From Listeria grayi DSM 20601 (GTDB lineage: Bacteria > Bacillota > Bacilli > Lactobacillales > Listeriaceae): a stretch of 64,000 nt of DNA. Position numbers and translations under genes: made by a program. Shown in pieces: positions 17,773 to 27,396 of the stretch. Positions within the stretch are counted from its first letter, which is position 1; each line of letters begins with the position of its first letter. The stretch spans positions 868,001 to 932,000 of the forward strand of contig NZ_GL538352.1 in the NCBI RefSeq assembly GCF_000148995.1, in the 5' to 3' direction. The notes below the pieces were generated by a model that worked only from the letters and a program-made list of their open reading frames with translations, was not told the DNA's origin and made no database searches.

Positions 17773-20343
17773 TTACATCGCTTTTTGCTGTAACTTGTAA
17801 AGTACGTTCATTGCTTCCATTGGCGTCATTTGCATCAAATTAAGTTGCGCGATTTCTTTGCGGAGATCGCGATCTGCTTTTTTAGGAGCAGGGATATCTT
17901 CTACTTGGAACATCGCAAGCTGGATGTCTTCTTCTGTTTTTTCAACTTGGGGAGTAGTCTGTTCTTTTTCCGCTTCCAGTTCCGCCAAGATCTGGCTCGC
18001 CCGTTTGATAAGATCAGCAGGAAGTTCTGCCAGCTGAGCAACATGGATCCCATAGCTTTTATCTGCGGGTCCCTCTTTTATTTTATGCAGAAATACGACT
18101 TTGCCGTTTTCTTCGACAGCACTTACATGTATATTGGCAAGGGATGCAAGTTCTTGATCCAAAACAGTTAGTTCATGATAATGGGTCGAGAATAATGTTT
18201 TTGCTTTGACATTTTCATGGATATATTCAATGATCGCTTGGGCAAGCGCCATTCCATCATAAGTTGCTGTCCCGCGGCCGATCTCGTCGAAAAGGATCAA
18301 ACTGTCTTTCGTTGCATTAACGATCGCATTGCGGGCTTCAAGCATTTCTACCATGAATGTACTTTGACCAGCAATCAGGTCGTCTGCTGCACCGATTCTA
18401 GTAAAAATCTGATCGAAAACTGGCAAGGTTGCTTCTTCTGCCGGTACAAAACAACCAATTTGAGCACAGATCGCGGTCAAAGCGACTTGGCGCATATACG
18501 TGCTCTTACCGGACATATTCGGACCGGTGATCAATAATATCTCTCGGTCATCATCCATTTGACAGTCGTTCGCTACATAGCTCTGTGCCCCCATGACGCG
18601 TTCGACTACGGGGTGACGTCCCTGTTTGACAGAAAGTTTGCCTGTTTCACTCAAAACTGGGCGAATAAAGTGATTCTTTTCGCTGACTTCTGCGAAACTC
18701 TGCAAGCAGTCGATCTCACTAACCAATTTCGCAAGAGCTTGCAAGCGGTGGATAAAGGACTTCACTTGCTCACGCACTTCGATAAACAATTGATATTCGA
18801 GCTCCACACTTTTTTCTTCGGCTTCTAAAATCAATTTTTCTTTCTCTTTTAATTCAGGCGTGATATAACGCTCGGCATTGGTCAATGTTTGTTTGCGTTC
18901 ATAACGTCCTTCGGGAAGGTGGTGGGTATTTGCTCTTGTTACTTCGATATAATATCCGAAAACTCGATTAAAGCCGACTTTGAGTGACTTGATTCCAGTG
19001 ATTTCTCGTTCTTTACTCTCTAATTCAGCGATCCAGCTTTTGCCATTGCGGCTGGCATCGCGATAAGTGTCAAGCTGTTCATTGTAACCGTCTTTGATGA
19101 TGCCGCCTTCGCGGATCGAGATTGGCGGACTGTCAATGATCGCTTGTTCTAAGATCGTCATCAATTCTTCGCATGGATCTAATTTATCAGCAATCGTCTG
19201 CAGGCTATCTGACTCGATCGAAGCAAGAATCGCTTTGATTTTCGGAATCTGATATAAGGAATTTCGCAGCTGGATCAGGTCTCTAGCGTTGACGTTCCCA
19301 TAAGCCACACGTCCAGCAAGTCGTTCTAAGTCATACACATTTTTCAGATGTTCGACGAGATCCATGCGCTCAAAGAAGGCACGGATAAAAGCGGCAACAT
19401 CATCTTGCCTTTGCGTGATGATCTCTTTGTCGATAAGCGGTCGGTCGATCCATTGCTTGAGCAGCCGTCCGCCCATTGCTGTTTTGGTATGGTCGAGTAG
19501 CCATAATAGGGTTCCTTGCTTACCTTTCCCGCGATTCGATTCGGAAAGTTCCAAATTGCGTTTCGAATAATAATCCATTTTCATGAAATGGCTCGTTTCA
19601 TAATGAACCGCTTGCTGCAAGTGGCCAAGATCGCGTTTTTGTGACTCTGCTAGATAAGTAATCAGTTTCGCGACCGCTTTTTGCTCGACTCCCCCCCATT
19701 CGCCGTCAACTAAATGCTGGTAGTCAGCTTGGAGCGCGGTGGATTCTTCCAGTGAAATCGTCAGTCCAAGTTCTTCTTTTAAATTATTAGATAAAAGGGC
19801 TTGATTGGCGCTGTCGACGATCAGTTCTTTTGCTGATAGTGTTGTCAGTTCATTTAGCAGCTTATTGGTCTCTGCCTGCAAGGTCGTTGCTTTTAATTCT
19901 CCGGTGGAAAGATCGCAGTAGGCAAAACCAAAACGAGCATCGCCATCACTGTATAATGCCGAGATATAATTGTTTTCTTTTTCTTTTAGCCCTTTTTCAT
20001 CCATGACCGTTCCTGGCGAAATCAATTGGACGACTTCTCGCTTGACCATGCCTTTGGTGGTTTTAGGATCTTCTACTTGCTCGCAGATCGCCACTTTATA
20101 GCCTTTATCGATCAATGTTTCGATATAGCCGCTTGCAGAATGATACGGAACGCCGCACATCGGGATTTTCTCCGTCCCTCCGCCTTCTCTACCTGTCAGT
20201 GTAATCTCCAAAATTTGCGATGCTTTCAGTGCATCATCAAAGAACATTTCGTAAAAATCTCCTAGCCGGAAGAATAAAAAGGCATCTTGATAGTTTGCCT
20301 TGATCGTTAGGTATTGGCGCATCATCGGTGTATATTCTGTCAT
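17773..20343 (-). CDS. mutS: DNA mismatch repair protein MutS
   Basis: Mismatch-recognition ATPase of 856 residues. The N-terminus has the mismatch-stacking Phe-x-Glu region ([16 protein letters not shown]). The ATPase core includes [13 protein letters not shown] (Walker A), [16 protein letters not shown] (Walker B and signature) and STHYHELT. The final helix-rich segment ends [21 protein letters not shown], the beta-clamp/tetramer region. First gene of mutS-mutL-glpP; ymcA precedes it with its own terminator. Confidence 0.97.
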   Translation of the reverse strand: MTEYTPMMRQYLTIKANYQDAFLFFRLGDFYEMFFDDALKASQILEITLTGREGGGTEKIPMCGVPYHSASGYIETLIDKGYKVAICEQVEDPKTTKGMVKREVVQLISPGTVMDEKGLKEKENNYISALYSDGDARFGFAYCDLSTGELKATTLQAETNKLLNELTTLSAKELIVDSANQALLSNNLKEELGLTISLEESTALQADYQHLVDGEWGGVEQKAVAKLITYLAESQKRDLGHLQQAVHYETSHFMKMDYYSKRNLELSESNRGKGKQGTLLWLLDHTKTAMGGRLLKQWIDRPLIDKEIITQRQDDVAAFIRAFFERMDLVEHLKNVYDLERLAGRVAYGNVNARDLIQLRNSLYQIPKIKAILASIESDSLQTIADKLDPCEELMTILEQAIIDSPPISIREGGIIKDGYNEQLDTYRDASRNGKSWIAELESKEREITGIKSLKVGFNRVFGYYIEVTRANTHHLPEGRYERKQTLTNAERYITPELKEKEKLILEAEEKSVELEYQLFIEVREQVKSFIHRLQALAKLVSEIDCLQSFAEVSEKNHFIRPVLSETGKLSVKQGRHPVVERVMGAQSYVANDCQMDDDREILLITGPNMSGKSTYMRQVALTAICAQIGCFVPAEEATLPVFDQIFTRIGAADDLIAGQSTFMVEMLEARNAIVNATKDSLILFDEIGRGTATYDGMALAQAIIEYIHENVKAKTLFSTHYHELTVLDQELASLANIHVSAVEENGKVVFLHKIKEGPADKSYGIHVAQLAELPADLIKRASQILAELEAEKEQTTPQVEKTEEDIQLAMFQVEDIPAPKKADRDLRKEIAQLNLMQMTPMEAMNVLYKLQQKAM

Positions 20344-20426
20344 CCCTCATCAGTCCTTCTCTATGTTTTTCATTTCTCCATTATAGCATAATCGCCGTAA
20401 ATTCTCTTGTCTTGCTCCACAAAAAA

Positions 20427-20450
20427 AGCCACTTTCCGGAGAAAATGGCT
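20427..20450 (-). terminator. Terminator of ymcA
   Basis: Stem AGCCATTTTC / GAAAGTGGCT (minus strand, one G-U) followed by TTTTTTT. The stem starts in the ymcA stop codon and separates it from mutS. Confidence 0.8.
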
Positions 20451-20802
20451 AATCGGCTGATTCCGAAACTTCCACATTGATTTCTTTGGTCACCGATTGG
20501 AGCAATTCATTTGCTTCTGCTTGTGCCCGTCTGAATTCGGCAACGATCGGCAAGTTATCGATTTCCGCCTGTACTTGATCGATTTTCTTTTCTGTCAGTT
20601 TCATAGCTTCATACTTTTGATAATGCTCTAAATTAACAGCTTCCTTTTGTAAAGCCTTGATCTGCGCTACTTTGGCTGCTACTTTTTTGTTGGCATTGAT
20701 CTTTTCTTCCGCTAATTTATAAAACTGGATCTCTTCTGTATTTTCAAGCTGCTGTTTCAGCTTTTCAGCTGCCTGCAGAATCTCTGCTTTTGAATAGGTC
20801 AC
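20449..20802 (-). CDS. ymcA: RicA/YmcA family regulator
   Basis: Small helical protein of 117 residues of the YlbF/YmcA family. In Bacillus, YmcA, YlbF and YaaT form a complex that partners RNase Y in mRNA maturation. It has two long amphipathic helices with heptad-like spacing (EILQAAEKLKQQLENTEEIQFYKLAEEK; LTEKKIDQVQAEIDNL). GTG at 20802 is chosen because GAAGG lies 8 bases upstream; the longer frame overlaps ymdB. It follows ymdB by 16 bases, and RNase Y is encoded 1.4 kb upstream. Confidence 0.88.
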   Translation of the reverse strand: MTYSKAEILQAAEKLKQQLENTEEIQFYKLAEEKINANKKVAAKVAQIKALQKEAVNLEHYQKYEAMKLTEKKIDQVQAEIDNLPIVAEFRRAQAEANELLQSVTKEINVEVSESAD

Positions 20803-20818
20803 TTCGCAAACCTTCTTT

Positions 20819-21622
20819 CTAATCAAACAAATAAGGATGATCTTCATTGATCAAGACACGCTCGATCTTTTTCGCTTTCCCAGTTGTATCATCAATGTCG
20901 ATCAGACAGCCGGACAGCACCGTCCTGCCTTCTTTAGGAACTTCAAAACGAGTAGGTAGGGAAGATAAGAAACGGCGTAATACAGCTTCTTTGTTCATTC
21001 CCAGCACCCCATCATAAGGTCCAGTCATCCCGACATCGGTCAAATAGGCTGTTCCATTTGGCAAGATGCGTTCATCAGAAGTCTGTACATGAGTATGTGT
21101 GCCAACGACAGCACTGACACGGCCATCCAAATACCAACCCATGGCTTCTTTTTCACTTGTCGTTTCTGCATGGAAATCAACAAAAATCAGCGGAGTACGT
21201 TTTTTAGCTGTTTCGATCAATTCATCCGCTTTTCGAAATGGGTCGTCGAGATCCGCTAAAAAAGTGCGACCTTGCAAGTTGATGACGGCTATCTCTACTT
21301 GGTTGCTTTTGACAAATACGATTCCAGTTCCCGGGGTAGTGTCTTCGGGAAAATTGGCCGGTCGTACTAAATATTTTGCTTCTTCAATAAATTCAAAGAT
21401 ATCCCGATTATCCCACGCATGGTTTCCAAGCGTTACGGCATTCGCGCCTAGCTCAAGGAATTGTTTATAGATCTTTTCAGTGATCCCTCTTCCTGAAGCA
21501 GCATTTTCACCATTAATAATAGTGATCGTCGGTTTGTATTTCTTTTTTAGTTGTGGAAGAAATTCAGTTACGGCATTTCTTCCTAATGAGCCAACTACAT
21601 CCCCGATAAATAATATTTTCAT
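20819..21622 (-). CDS. ymdB: YmdB-type metallophosphoesterase
   Basis: Cytosolic metallophosphoesterase of 267 residues, acting on cyclic nucleotides (2'3' and 3'5') in Bacillus, where it influences motility and biofilm. Metal-binding motifs are GDVVGSLGRN, NGENAASGRGI, GNHAWDN and HAETTSEKEAMGW followed by GTHTHVQT. Length and motif order fit TIGR00282. It sits between the acetyltransferase gene and ymcA, as in other Bacilli near rny. Confidence 0.93.
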   Translation of the reverse strand: MKILFIGDVVGSLGRNAVTEFLPQLKKKYKPTITIINGENAASGRGITEKIYKQFLELGANAVTLGNHAWDNRDIFEFIEEAKYLVRPANFPEDTTPGTGIVFVKSNQVEIAVINLQGRTFLADLDDPFRKADELIETAKKRTPLIFVDFHAETTSEKEAMGWYLDGRVSAVVGTHTHVQTSDERILPNGTAYLTDVGMTGPYDGVLGMNKEAVLRRFLSSLPTRFEVPKEGRTVLSGCLIDIDDTTGKAKKIERVLINEDHPYLFD

Positions 21623-21665
21623 ACGTCTAAAACTCCTATCTTCGTCCAGTATAGCTCATTTTTCT

Positions 21666-22169
21666 TTATCTATCTAGTCCAACTGTCTGACTGCGGCGTT
21701 CTAATAAAAGAACATCTCTAAAAATCCCATCCATCTCGCCTAGACGAGGATGTCTGGCCCGCAGCTCGAAGCCGGCTTTATGATGCAGGGAAATACTGGC
21801 TACATTTTCTGGGAATATCAAGGATTGCAAAGTCCAATAGCCCTCTTCCTCGCTCGCTTCGATCAACTGTTGCATCAATAGCGAACCAATACCATTTCCT
21901 CTTGCTTTGCTGCTTATGTAAATACTGACTTCGGCAACGCCCCGGTAGCTTTCCATACTAGAAAATGGCAATAACGCAGCAAACCCGACTACTTCCTTTT
22001 CAAGTACCGCAACTAATCGACAGGTGGATAAATATTTATGATCCCATTCTTCAAAAGCCATTACTTCTTTTTGAAAGGTCGCGTTTTTCGTCAAGATACC
22101 TTCTTGATAGATGGCCTGCATAGCCGGATAATCTTCTGGTTGCATCTTTCGTAGTAGCGGCTTGGTCAT
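21666..22169 (-). CDS. GNAT family N-acetyltransferase (phosphinothricin-acetyltransferase-like)
   Basis: Acetyl-CoA-dependent N-acetyltransferase of 167 residues. The acetyl-CoA pyrophosphate site is SSKARGNGIGSLLMQQLI (R/Q-x-x-G-x-G/A). Sequence around the N-terminus (IYQEGILTKNATFQKE) and FPENVASISLHHKAGF resembles phosphinothricin/methionine-sulfone acetyltransferases. Its real substrate is not known. It lies 43 bases upstream of ymdB on the same strand and may share its mRNA. Confidence 0.85.
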   Translation of the reverse strand: MTKPLLRKMQPEDYPAMQAIYQEGILTKNATFQKEVMAFEEWDHKYLSTCRLVAVLEKEVVGFAALLPFSSMESYRGVAEVSIYISSKARGNGIGSLLMQQLIEASEEEGYWTLQSLIFPENVASISLHHKAGFELRARHPRLGEMDGIFRDVLLLERRSQTVGLDR

Positions 22170-22234
22170 ATAACTTCCTCCTCTTTTTAAAACTGATTAT
22201 ACCCGAAAAGCAGACTGTTCTGCAATCACAAAAA

Positions 22235-22259
22235 AACGCTGCCGGCTAGCGGCAACGTT
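22235..22259 (-). terminator. Terminator of rny
   Basis: Minus-strand stem AACGTTGCCG / CGGCAGCGTT (one G-U) followed by TTTTTTTG. It begins right at the end of rny. Confidence 0.85.
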
Positions 22260-22260
22260 T

Positions 22261-23829
22261 TTATTTGGCATATTCTACTGCTCTTGTTTCACGAATGACC
22301 GTTACTTTGATATGACCAGGGTAATCGAGTTCATCTTCAATCCGTTTGCGGATATCGCGTGCTAAACGGTAAGAAGCTAAATCATCGATCGTGTCTGGTT
22401 CCACCATGATACGAACTTCACGGCCAGCTTGGATCGCGTAAGATTTTTCTACACCATCATAAGATTCGGAAATTTCTTCCAGTTTCTCAAGACGACGGAT
22501 GTAGTTTTCCAACGTTTCGCTTCGTGCACCCGGACGCGCTGCAGAAAGTGCATCTGCGGCAGCAACAATGACAGCAATAATCGAAGTTGGATCGGTATCC
22601 CCGTGATGGGAAGCGATACTATTCACGACTACTTCATTTTCCTTGTACTTCGTAGCAAGCTCAACGCCGATTTCGACATGGCTTCCTTCAATTTCATGGT
22701 CAATTGCTTTCCCAATATCATGAAGCAAACCAGCACGTTTGGCAAGTGTCACATCTTCGCCTAGCTCACCAGCCATGATGCCAGCCAGTCTCGCTACTTC
22801 CAGCGAATGATTCAAGACGTTTTGACCATAACTTGTACGGTAGCGCAAACGACCAAGGATCTTAATAAGATCGGGATGAATCGAATGGATTCCGATGTCA
22901 AATGTCGCTTGTTCTCCGATTTCACGAATGTGTTCATCCACTTCTTTGCGCGCTTTATCGACCATTTCTTCGATACGTGCAGGATGGATACGTCCGTCTT
23001 GGACAAGTTTTTCAAGTGCGATTCGAGCAATCTCACGACGAATCGGATCAAAGCCAGATAATATAACAGCTTCCGGCGTATCATCAATGATAAGATCAAT
23101 ACCAGTCAATGTTTCCAGTGTACGGATATTTCGTCCTTCACGACCGATGATGCGGCCTTTCATTTCGTCATTTGGAAGGGTAACAACGGATACAGTGTTT
23201 TCAGCTACAAAATCGGCTGCACAACGTTGGATGGCTAAGGATAGAATGTTTTTCGCTTTCTTATCCGCATCCTCTTTTGCTCTTGCCTCTGATTCTCTCA
23301 CCATAATTGCTGTATCGTGGCTAAGTTCTTCCTCTACCTGGTTCAGGATGATCCCTTTCGCTTCTTCTTTGCTAAGCGCAGAAATGCGTTCTAATTCCAC
23401 CTGTTCTTGTCGAACCATCTCAGCAAGTTTGCTTTCTTCCTCTTCAATATGTTGTTGTCGTTTACTGATACTCTCCTCTTTTCTCTCAAGTGCAGCTTCT
23501 CGCTTACTTAGAGAAGTATCTTTACGGTCGAGGTTTTCCTCCCTTTGCAATAAGCGATTTTCTGATTTTTGTAACTCTGTTCTTCGCCCACGAAGTTCAT
23601 TTTCGATTTCAGTACGTAACTTATGGTTTTCTTCTTTAGCTTCAAGCAACGCCTCTTTTTTCGCAGTTTCTGCTTCTTTTTTCGCATCTTCTACTATCAA
23701 TTCAGCAGTTCCTCTGGCAGCTGCTAATTTTTTCTCTGTACTAGACTTAAAGAATACATAACCAACAACGAGACCGACGATTAAGAAAAGCAAACCGGAG
23801 ATGCTGGTGAAAATAATTAGATTCGTCAT
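22261..23829 (-). CDS. rny: Ribonuclease Y
   Basis: Membrane-anchored endoribonuclease of 522 residues that starts bulk mRNA decay. One N-terminal transmembrane helix (residues 4-25) is followed by a long charged coiled coil (about 30-200), a KH domain ([19 protein letters not shown], about 225-245), and an HD domain with the metal-binding [10 protein letters not shown]. The ATG at 23829 sits 6 bases after AAGGAGG; a longer frame starts at 23853. The leader between 23840 and 23965 holds three perfect stem-loops. Confidence 0.97.
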   Translation of the reverse strand: MTNLIIFTSISGLLFLIVGLVVGYVFFKSSTEKKLAAARGTAELIVEDAKKEAETAKKEALLEAKEENHKLRTEIENELRGRRTELQKSENRLLQREENLDRKDTSLSKREAALERKEESISKRQQHIEEEESKLAEMVRQEQVELERISALSKEEAKGIILNQVEEELSHDTAIMVRESEARAKEDADKKAKNILSLAIQRCAADFVAENTVSVVTLPNDEMKGRIIGREGRNIRTLETLTGIDLIIDDTPEAVILSGFDPIRREIARIALEKLVQDGRIHPARIEEMVDKARKEVDEHIREIGEQATFDIGIHSIHPDLIKILGRLRYRTSYGQNVLNHSLEVARLAGIMAGELGEDVTLAKRAGLLHDIGKAIDHEIEGSHVEIGVELATKYKENEVVVNSIASHHGDTDPTSIIAVIVAAADALSAARPGARSETLENYIRRLEKLEEISESYDGVEKSYAIQAGREVRIMVEPDTIDDLASYRLARDIRKRIEDELDYPGHIKVTVIRETRAVEYAK

Positions 23830-23876
23830 CCTTCCACCTCCTTTGCTATTCAATTTATCTTTTGATTATGTCGGTG

Positions 23877-23961
23877 GTTAGCAAATCCATTGCTAACACA
23901 ATGTGTATTTTTAGAAACAATTAGAATGGTCTAATTGAAACTGACTTAATGGGTAAGTCAG
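23877..23961 (-). other. Three tandem stem-loops in the rny leader
   Basis: GTTAGCAA/TTGCTAAC (23877-23897), CAATTAG/CTAATTG (23918-23937) and CTGACTTA/TAAGTCAG (23941-23961), all perfectly paired, with loops of 5, 6 and 5 bases. They lie between a candidate promoter near 23970-24000 and the rny ribosome site. No known riboswitch motif is seen. They could affect rny mRNA stability or autoregulation. The rest of 23830-24050 is AT-rich without genes. Confidence 0.7.
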
Positions 23962-24050
23962 CCGTATAAAATATACAATTTAATTTTATAGTTGAAAATG
24001 TTCATTGTCAAGGAAAGCTATATATATTTCAACTTTTATGTATAAAAATA

Positions 24051-24077
24051 AGTTGCGCGTATAAATAACGCGCAACT
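24051..24077 (-). terminator. Terminator of recA
   Basis: Stem AGTTGCGCGT / ACGCGCAACT with a 7-base loop, followed on the minus strand by TATTTTTATA. It lies 32 bases past the recA stop. Confidence 0.8.
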
Positions 24078-24108
24078 TAGCTAGTTAAAAACGATCCACT
24101 TGGCTTTT

Positions 24109-25152
24109 TTATTCATCTAATAAATCGAGAGTTTCCTCTGTTTCTTCAGCAGGAACTACAGCTGTACCATCGATATCGTATTCTCGTCTTACTTTTTTAG
24201 AGATCTCGTCCAGCAATTCCGCATGTTCTTTCAGGAATTGTTTCGCATTTTCACGACCTTGGCCGATTCTTTCTTCGTTATAAGAATACCAAGAGCCACT
24301 CTTATTCACGACATCCACTTCGGAAGCCATGTCTAATAGTTCGCCTTCGCGAGAAATTCCTTCTCCATACATGATATCCACTTCTGCCACGCGGAATGGA
24401 GGAGCCACTTTATTTTTTACGACTTTGACTTTTGTTTTGTTACCAATAACTTCTGTGCCCTGTTTCAATTGTTCTGCACGGCGCACTTCTAATCGAACCG
24501 TTGAGTAGAATTTAAGCGCACGTCCCCCTGGAGTAGTTTCCGGGTTACCGAACATAACGCCGACTTTTTCTCGAATTTGGTTGATGAAGACAGCGATCGT
24601 TTTACTTTTATTAATAGCACCAGAAAGTTTTCGCAATGCTTGAGACATTAAACGTGCTTGTAAACCAACGTGAGCATCGCCCATTTCGCCTTCGATTTCA
24701 GCGCGGGGAACTAATGCTGCAACAGAGTCAATGACTAAAATATCTACCGCACCACTACGGACTAAGGCTTCTGCGATTTCAAGCGCTTGTTCGCCCGTAT
24801 CTGGTTGCGATAAAAGTAATTCGTCGATATTGACACCTAAATTTTTGGCATAAGTAGGATCAAGCGCATGCTCTGCATCGATAAATGCAGCGGTACCGCC
24901 TTGAGTTTGTACTTCTGCGATCGCATGAAGCGCAACAGTTGTTTTACCGGAACTTTCAGGACCATAAATTTCAATAATACGTCCGCGCGGATAACCGCCG
25001 ACACCTAATGCAACATCTATTGCCAAAGAACCACTGGATACGGTGGAAACGTTTTGATCAGAGTGTTCTCCTAATTTCATAATGGAACCTTTACCGAATT
25101 GTTTTTCAATTTGTTTTAACGCTTGGTCTAAAGCTACTTGACGATCAGTCAC
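24109..25152 (-). CDS. recA: Recombinase RecA
   Basis: Recombination and SOS coprotease of 347 residues. Walker A is GPESSGKTT, Walker [11 protein letters not shown], and loop L2 region [20 protein letters not shown] is intact. The acidic C-tail ([12 protein letters not shown]) is present. It starts at GTG (25152) with GAAGGAGG 7 bases upstream. The promoter candidate is TTGCTT, 17 bp, TATAGT with a LexA-like box just upstream, fitting SOS induction. Confidence 0.98.
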   Translation of the reverse strand: MTDRQVALDQALKQIEKQFGKGSIMKLGEHSDQNVSTVSSGSLAIDVALGVGGYPRGRIIEIYGPESSGKTTVALHAIAEVQTQGGTAAFIDAEHALDPTYAKNLGVNIDELLLSQPDTGEQALEIAEALVRSGAVDILVIDSVAALVPRAEIEGEMGDAHVGLQARLMSQALRKLSGAINKSKTIAVFINQIREKVGVMFGNPETTPGGRALKFYSTVRLEVRRAEQLKQGTEVIGNKTKVKVVKNKVAPPFRVAEVDIMYGEGISREGELLDMASEVDVVNKSGSWYSYNEERIGQGRENAKQFLKEHAELLDEISKKVRREYDIDGTAVVPAEETEETLDLLDE

Positions 25153-25245
25153 GATTTTGCCTCCTTCAAATAGATAACGAGTAACTATTCTCTTTGTTTT
25201 TTTACCCTACACATACTATACATGATTTTAAAGCAAGAAGCAAGG

Positions 25246-25271
25246 AAAAAGCGAATAAATGTTCGCTTTTT
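25246..25271. promoter_or_regulatory. Possible LexA box / cinA terminator
   Basis: CGAATAAATGTTCG (25252-25265) differs by one base from the Gram-positive SOS box CGAACnnnnGTTCG and lies just upstream of the recA -35. The same bases form the hairpin AAAAAGCGAA / TTCGCTTTTT, which has T-runs on both strands and could terminate cinA. Both roles are possible at once. Confidence 0.5.
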
Positions 25272-25370
25272 TATTTGTACCGGTACATATCATTAGTATA
25301 CGTTTAGTAGGGGCAAAATGTCGATGTTTTTTTTAGCGGCGCTAACTGACTTTCAAGTAAAAAAGCAGCT

Positions 25371-26612
25371 TTATTGTTGGTCTAAATAGTTTTTTATCAG
25401 TTGAAATCCTTGTTTGACCGCGCGGTGGCGATTATGGTTGCGATCGCGACCAAATTGATAGAAGAATGCATCGGTTTTGCCATCTGGAGTGCTGAGTCCG
25501 ATCCACACAGATCCGGCTTTTTGACCTTCTAATGAGTCCGGTCCGGCTACTCCGGTAAAACTGATACCGATCTCTGTATCAAACTGTTTTTTCACCTGCA
25601 TTGCCATTTCTCTAGCACACTCTTTGCTGACCACACCATACTTGTTGATTGTATCAGCGGAAACCCCTAATAGTTTTTGTTTAGCTGCTGAGCTATAAGT
25701 AACGACTCCACCTGGGAATATTTGCGAGATCCCTGTTTTTTCGCCTAATGAAGATTGAAATAATCCAGCAGTCAGGCTTTCCGCAGCAGAGATCGTGATA
25801 TTTTTTTCTAACAGCTTAGAAATCACCACTTCGGCAAGAGATTTATCGCCATAGCCATATAAAAATTCTCCATCGCGTCTCAAAATCTCAGCTTCAAGTC
25901 CAGCAATTTTTTCTGCTGCTTCTTCTTTTGTTTCACCCGTGGCGGTTATGCGGATCACCACTTCGTTTTCCCCTGCATAAGTGGCTAAAGTCGGGTTGGT
26001 TTGTTGATGGATCAGATCTTTCAAATCATCAGCAAGTTTTGATTCACCGATTCCGAAAAAGCGTAGGATCTTGGATTGCAGATGACTGTTCCCCTCTGCT
26101 TTCGCCAAAAGCGGAATCGCTTGATTTTGAAACATCGGCTTCATTTCAGAAGGTGGACCTGGCAGCAATACATAGCGGTGTGTTTTCGTTTCCAAATACA
26201 TCCCTGCTGCAAAACCGAATTCATTTTTAAGCACGGTTGCTCCTTCGATCACCATTGCTTGCAGTTTATTATTTTCGGTCATGACCTTATTTTGCGCTTC
26301 ATAATAGTGGATGATTTTTTGCATATGTGCTTCATCCACAACTAGTTTTTTCCCTAAATGTTTGGCTAAAGTTTGTTTGGTCAAATCATCTTCTGTTGGT
26401 CCTAATCCGCCCGTTAAGATGATGAGATCACTGCGGTCTTCGGCATTTTTAATGACCTCTGTCAGTCTACCCGGATTATCACCGACTGCAGTATGGTGAT
26501 AGACATAAATGCCTTGATTGGCTAATATTTCAGAGATAAATGCCGCGTTAGAATTGACGATCTGTCCCATTAAAATTTCTGTTCCTACTGCTATGATTTC
26601 TGTTCGTGTCAT
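25371..26612 (-). CDS. cinA: CinA family protein (competence/damage-inducible, nicotinamide-nucleotide amidase)
   Basis: 413 residues with two domains. The N-terminal MoCF/COG1058 domain (1-170) reads IAVGTEILMGQIVNSNAAF and TGGLGPTEDDLTKQ. The C-terminal CinA domain (about 250-413) reads SAAESLTAGLFQSSLG and GVAGPDSLEGQKAGSVWIG. The C-terminal domain in homologues deamidates nicotinamide mononucleotide. The ATG at 26612 has AAAGGGA 7 bases upstream; the longer frame overlaps a terminator. It lies between pgsA and recA, the conserved Bacilli order. Confidence 0.95.
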   Translation of the reverse strand: MTRTEIIAVGTEILMGQIVNSNAAFISEILANQGIYVYHHTAVGDNPGRLTEVIKNAEDRSDLIILTGGLGPTEDDLTKQTLAKHLGKKLVVDEAHMQKIIHYYEAQNKVMTENNKLQAMVIEGATVLKNEFGFAAGMYLETKTHRYVLLPGPPSEMKPMFQNQAIPLLAKAEGNSHLQSKILRFFGIGESKLADDLKDLIHQQTNPTLATYAGENEVVIRITATGETKEEAAEKIAGLEAEILRRDGEFLYGYGDKSLAEVVISKLLEKNITISAAESLTAGLFQSSLGEKTGISQIFPGGVVTYSSAAKQKLLGVSADTINKYGVVSKECAREMAMQVKKQFDTEIGISFTGVAGPDSLEGQKAGSVWIGLSTPDGKTDAFFYQFGRDRNHNRHRAVKQGFQLIKNYLDQQ

Positions 26613-26652
26613 GTTTCCATCCCTTTCCGAATCCTCACTAAAAATAAAAAAT

Positions 26653-26677
26653 AGTGCAGCTATGGACAAGCTGCACT
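26653..26677 (-). terminator. Terminator after pgsA
   Basis: Stem AGTGCAGCT / AGCTGCACT followed on the minus strand by ATTTTTTATTTTT. It lies between pgsA and cinA, so cinA probably has its own promoter or depends on read-through. Confidence 0.85.
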
Positions 26678-26739
26678 CCAGTTGAAATACTATCCATGTC
26701 ATAAGCTGAGTAAAGCCGTAACTGCATGACTATACCCAC

Positions 26740-27318
26740 TTACATGGAGCCTTTAAACACACCGCGATTTTTGTAGAAATAGTCGATTCCCGACCAAACT
26801 GCAAAAAAGGCACATACATATAAGAAAATCAGATCAACGCGAATTCCTGACCAAGCAAATGGGAAATTATGTAGCAGCATCAACGGAATCGCGATCATTT
26901 GCGTAAATGTTTTGATTTTCCCTAATTGTCCAGCTGCAAGAACTTCGCCGCCTTCTACTAATAACAAACGTAATCCTGTTACTGCCAATTCTCTGGAAAT
27001 GATCAAGATCACGACCCAAGCCGGCGCGATGTTCATTTCGACTAAAATGATAAAGGCAGCAGCCACCAATAATTTATCTGCCATTGGATCGGCAAATTTT
27101 CCGAAGTTCGTGATCAAATTATATTTACGGGCTAAATAGCCGTCGAACCAATCCGTTGCAGCCGCAACAATAAAGATGATCGTCGCAACGAGATGTGTGA
27201 CTGCAATATCTGAGCCTATCCAGTGCACGGTTCCCCATGTATATGGAATAACGGTAATAATAACAAAAATCGGAATCATAAAGATCCGCAAAACAGTTAA
27301 TTTATTAGGTAAATTCAT
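26740..27318 (-). CDS. pgsA: CDP-diacylglycerol--glycerol-3-phosphate 3-phosphatidyltransferase
   Basis: Membrane enzyme of 192 residues that makes phosphatidylglycerophosphate, the committed step to phosphatidylglycerol. The CDP-alcohol phosphotransferase motif is complete: DWFDGYLARKYNLITNFGKF with ADPMADK (D-G-x2-A-R, G-x3-D-x3-D). Several hydrophobic segments follow. The start at 27318 is chosen over 27324 because GAGGGG lies 6 bases before it. It supplies the substrate of the cardiolipin synthase at 5786. Confidence 0.96.
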   Translation of the reverse strand: MNLPNKLTVLRIFMIPIFVIITVIPYTWGTVHWIGSDIAVTHLVATIIFIVAAATDWFDGYLARKYNLITNFGKFADPMADKLLVAAAFIILVEMNIAPAWVVILIISRELAVTGLRLLLVEGGEVLAAGQLGKIKTFTQMIAIPLMLLHNFPFAWSGIRVDLIFLYVCAFFAVWSGIDYFYKNRGVFKGSM

Positions 27319-27396
27319 TTTCATCCCCTCTTTCTTTCCTTTTAAAAATGGAAGAGCACAACTTCTCATTTAACAGAAGCTGAACTCTTCATCATT

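Noticed and set aside
22895-23761. Long antisense frame (288 codons) on the plus strand opposite rny
   Set aside because: It mirrors the coiled-coil codons of rny, is rich in Ser, Arg and Phe, has no ribosome site, and lies wholly inside a well-conserved gene.
25276-25287. 12-bp palindrome TGTACCGGTACA
   Set aside because: Perfect but short; no gene-specific context beyond being near the end of cinA, so not claimed as an operator.
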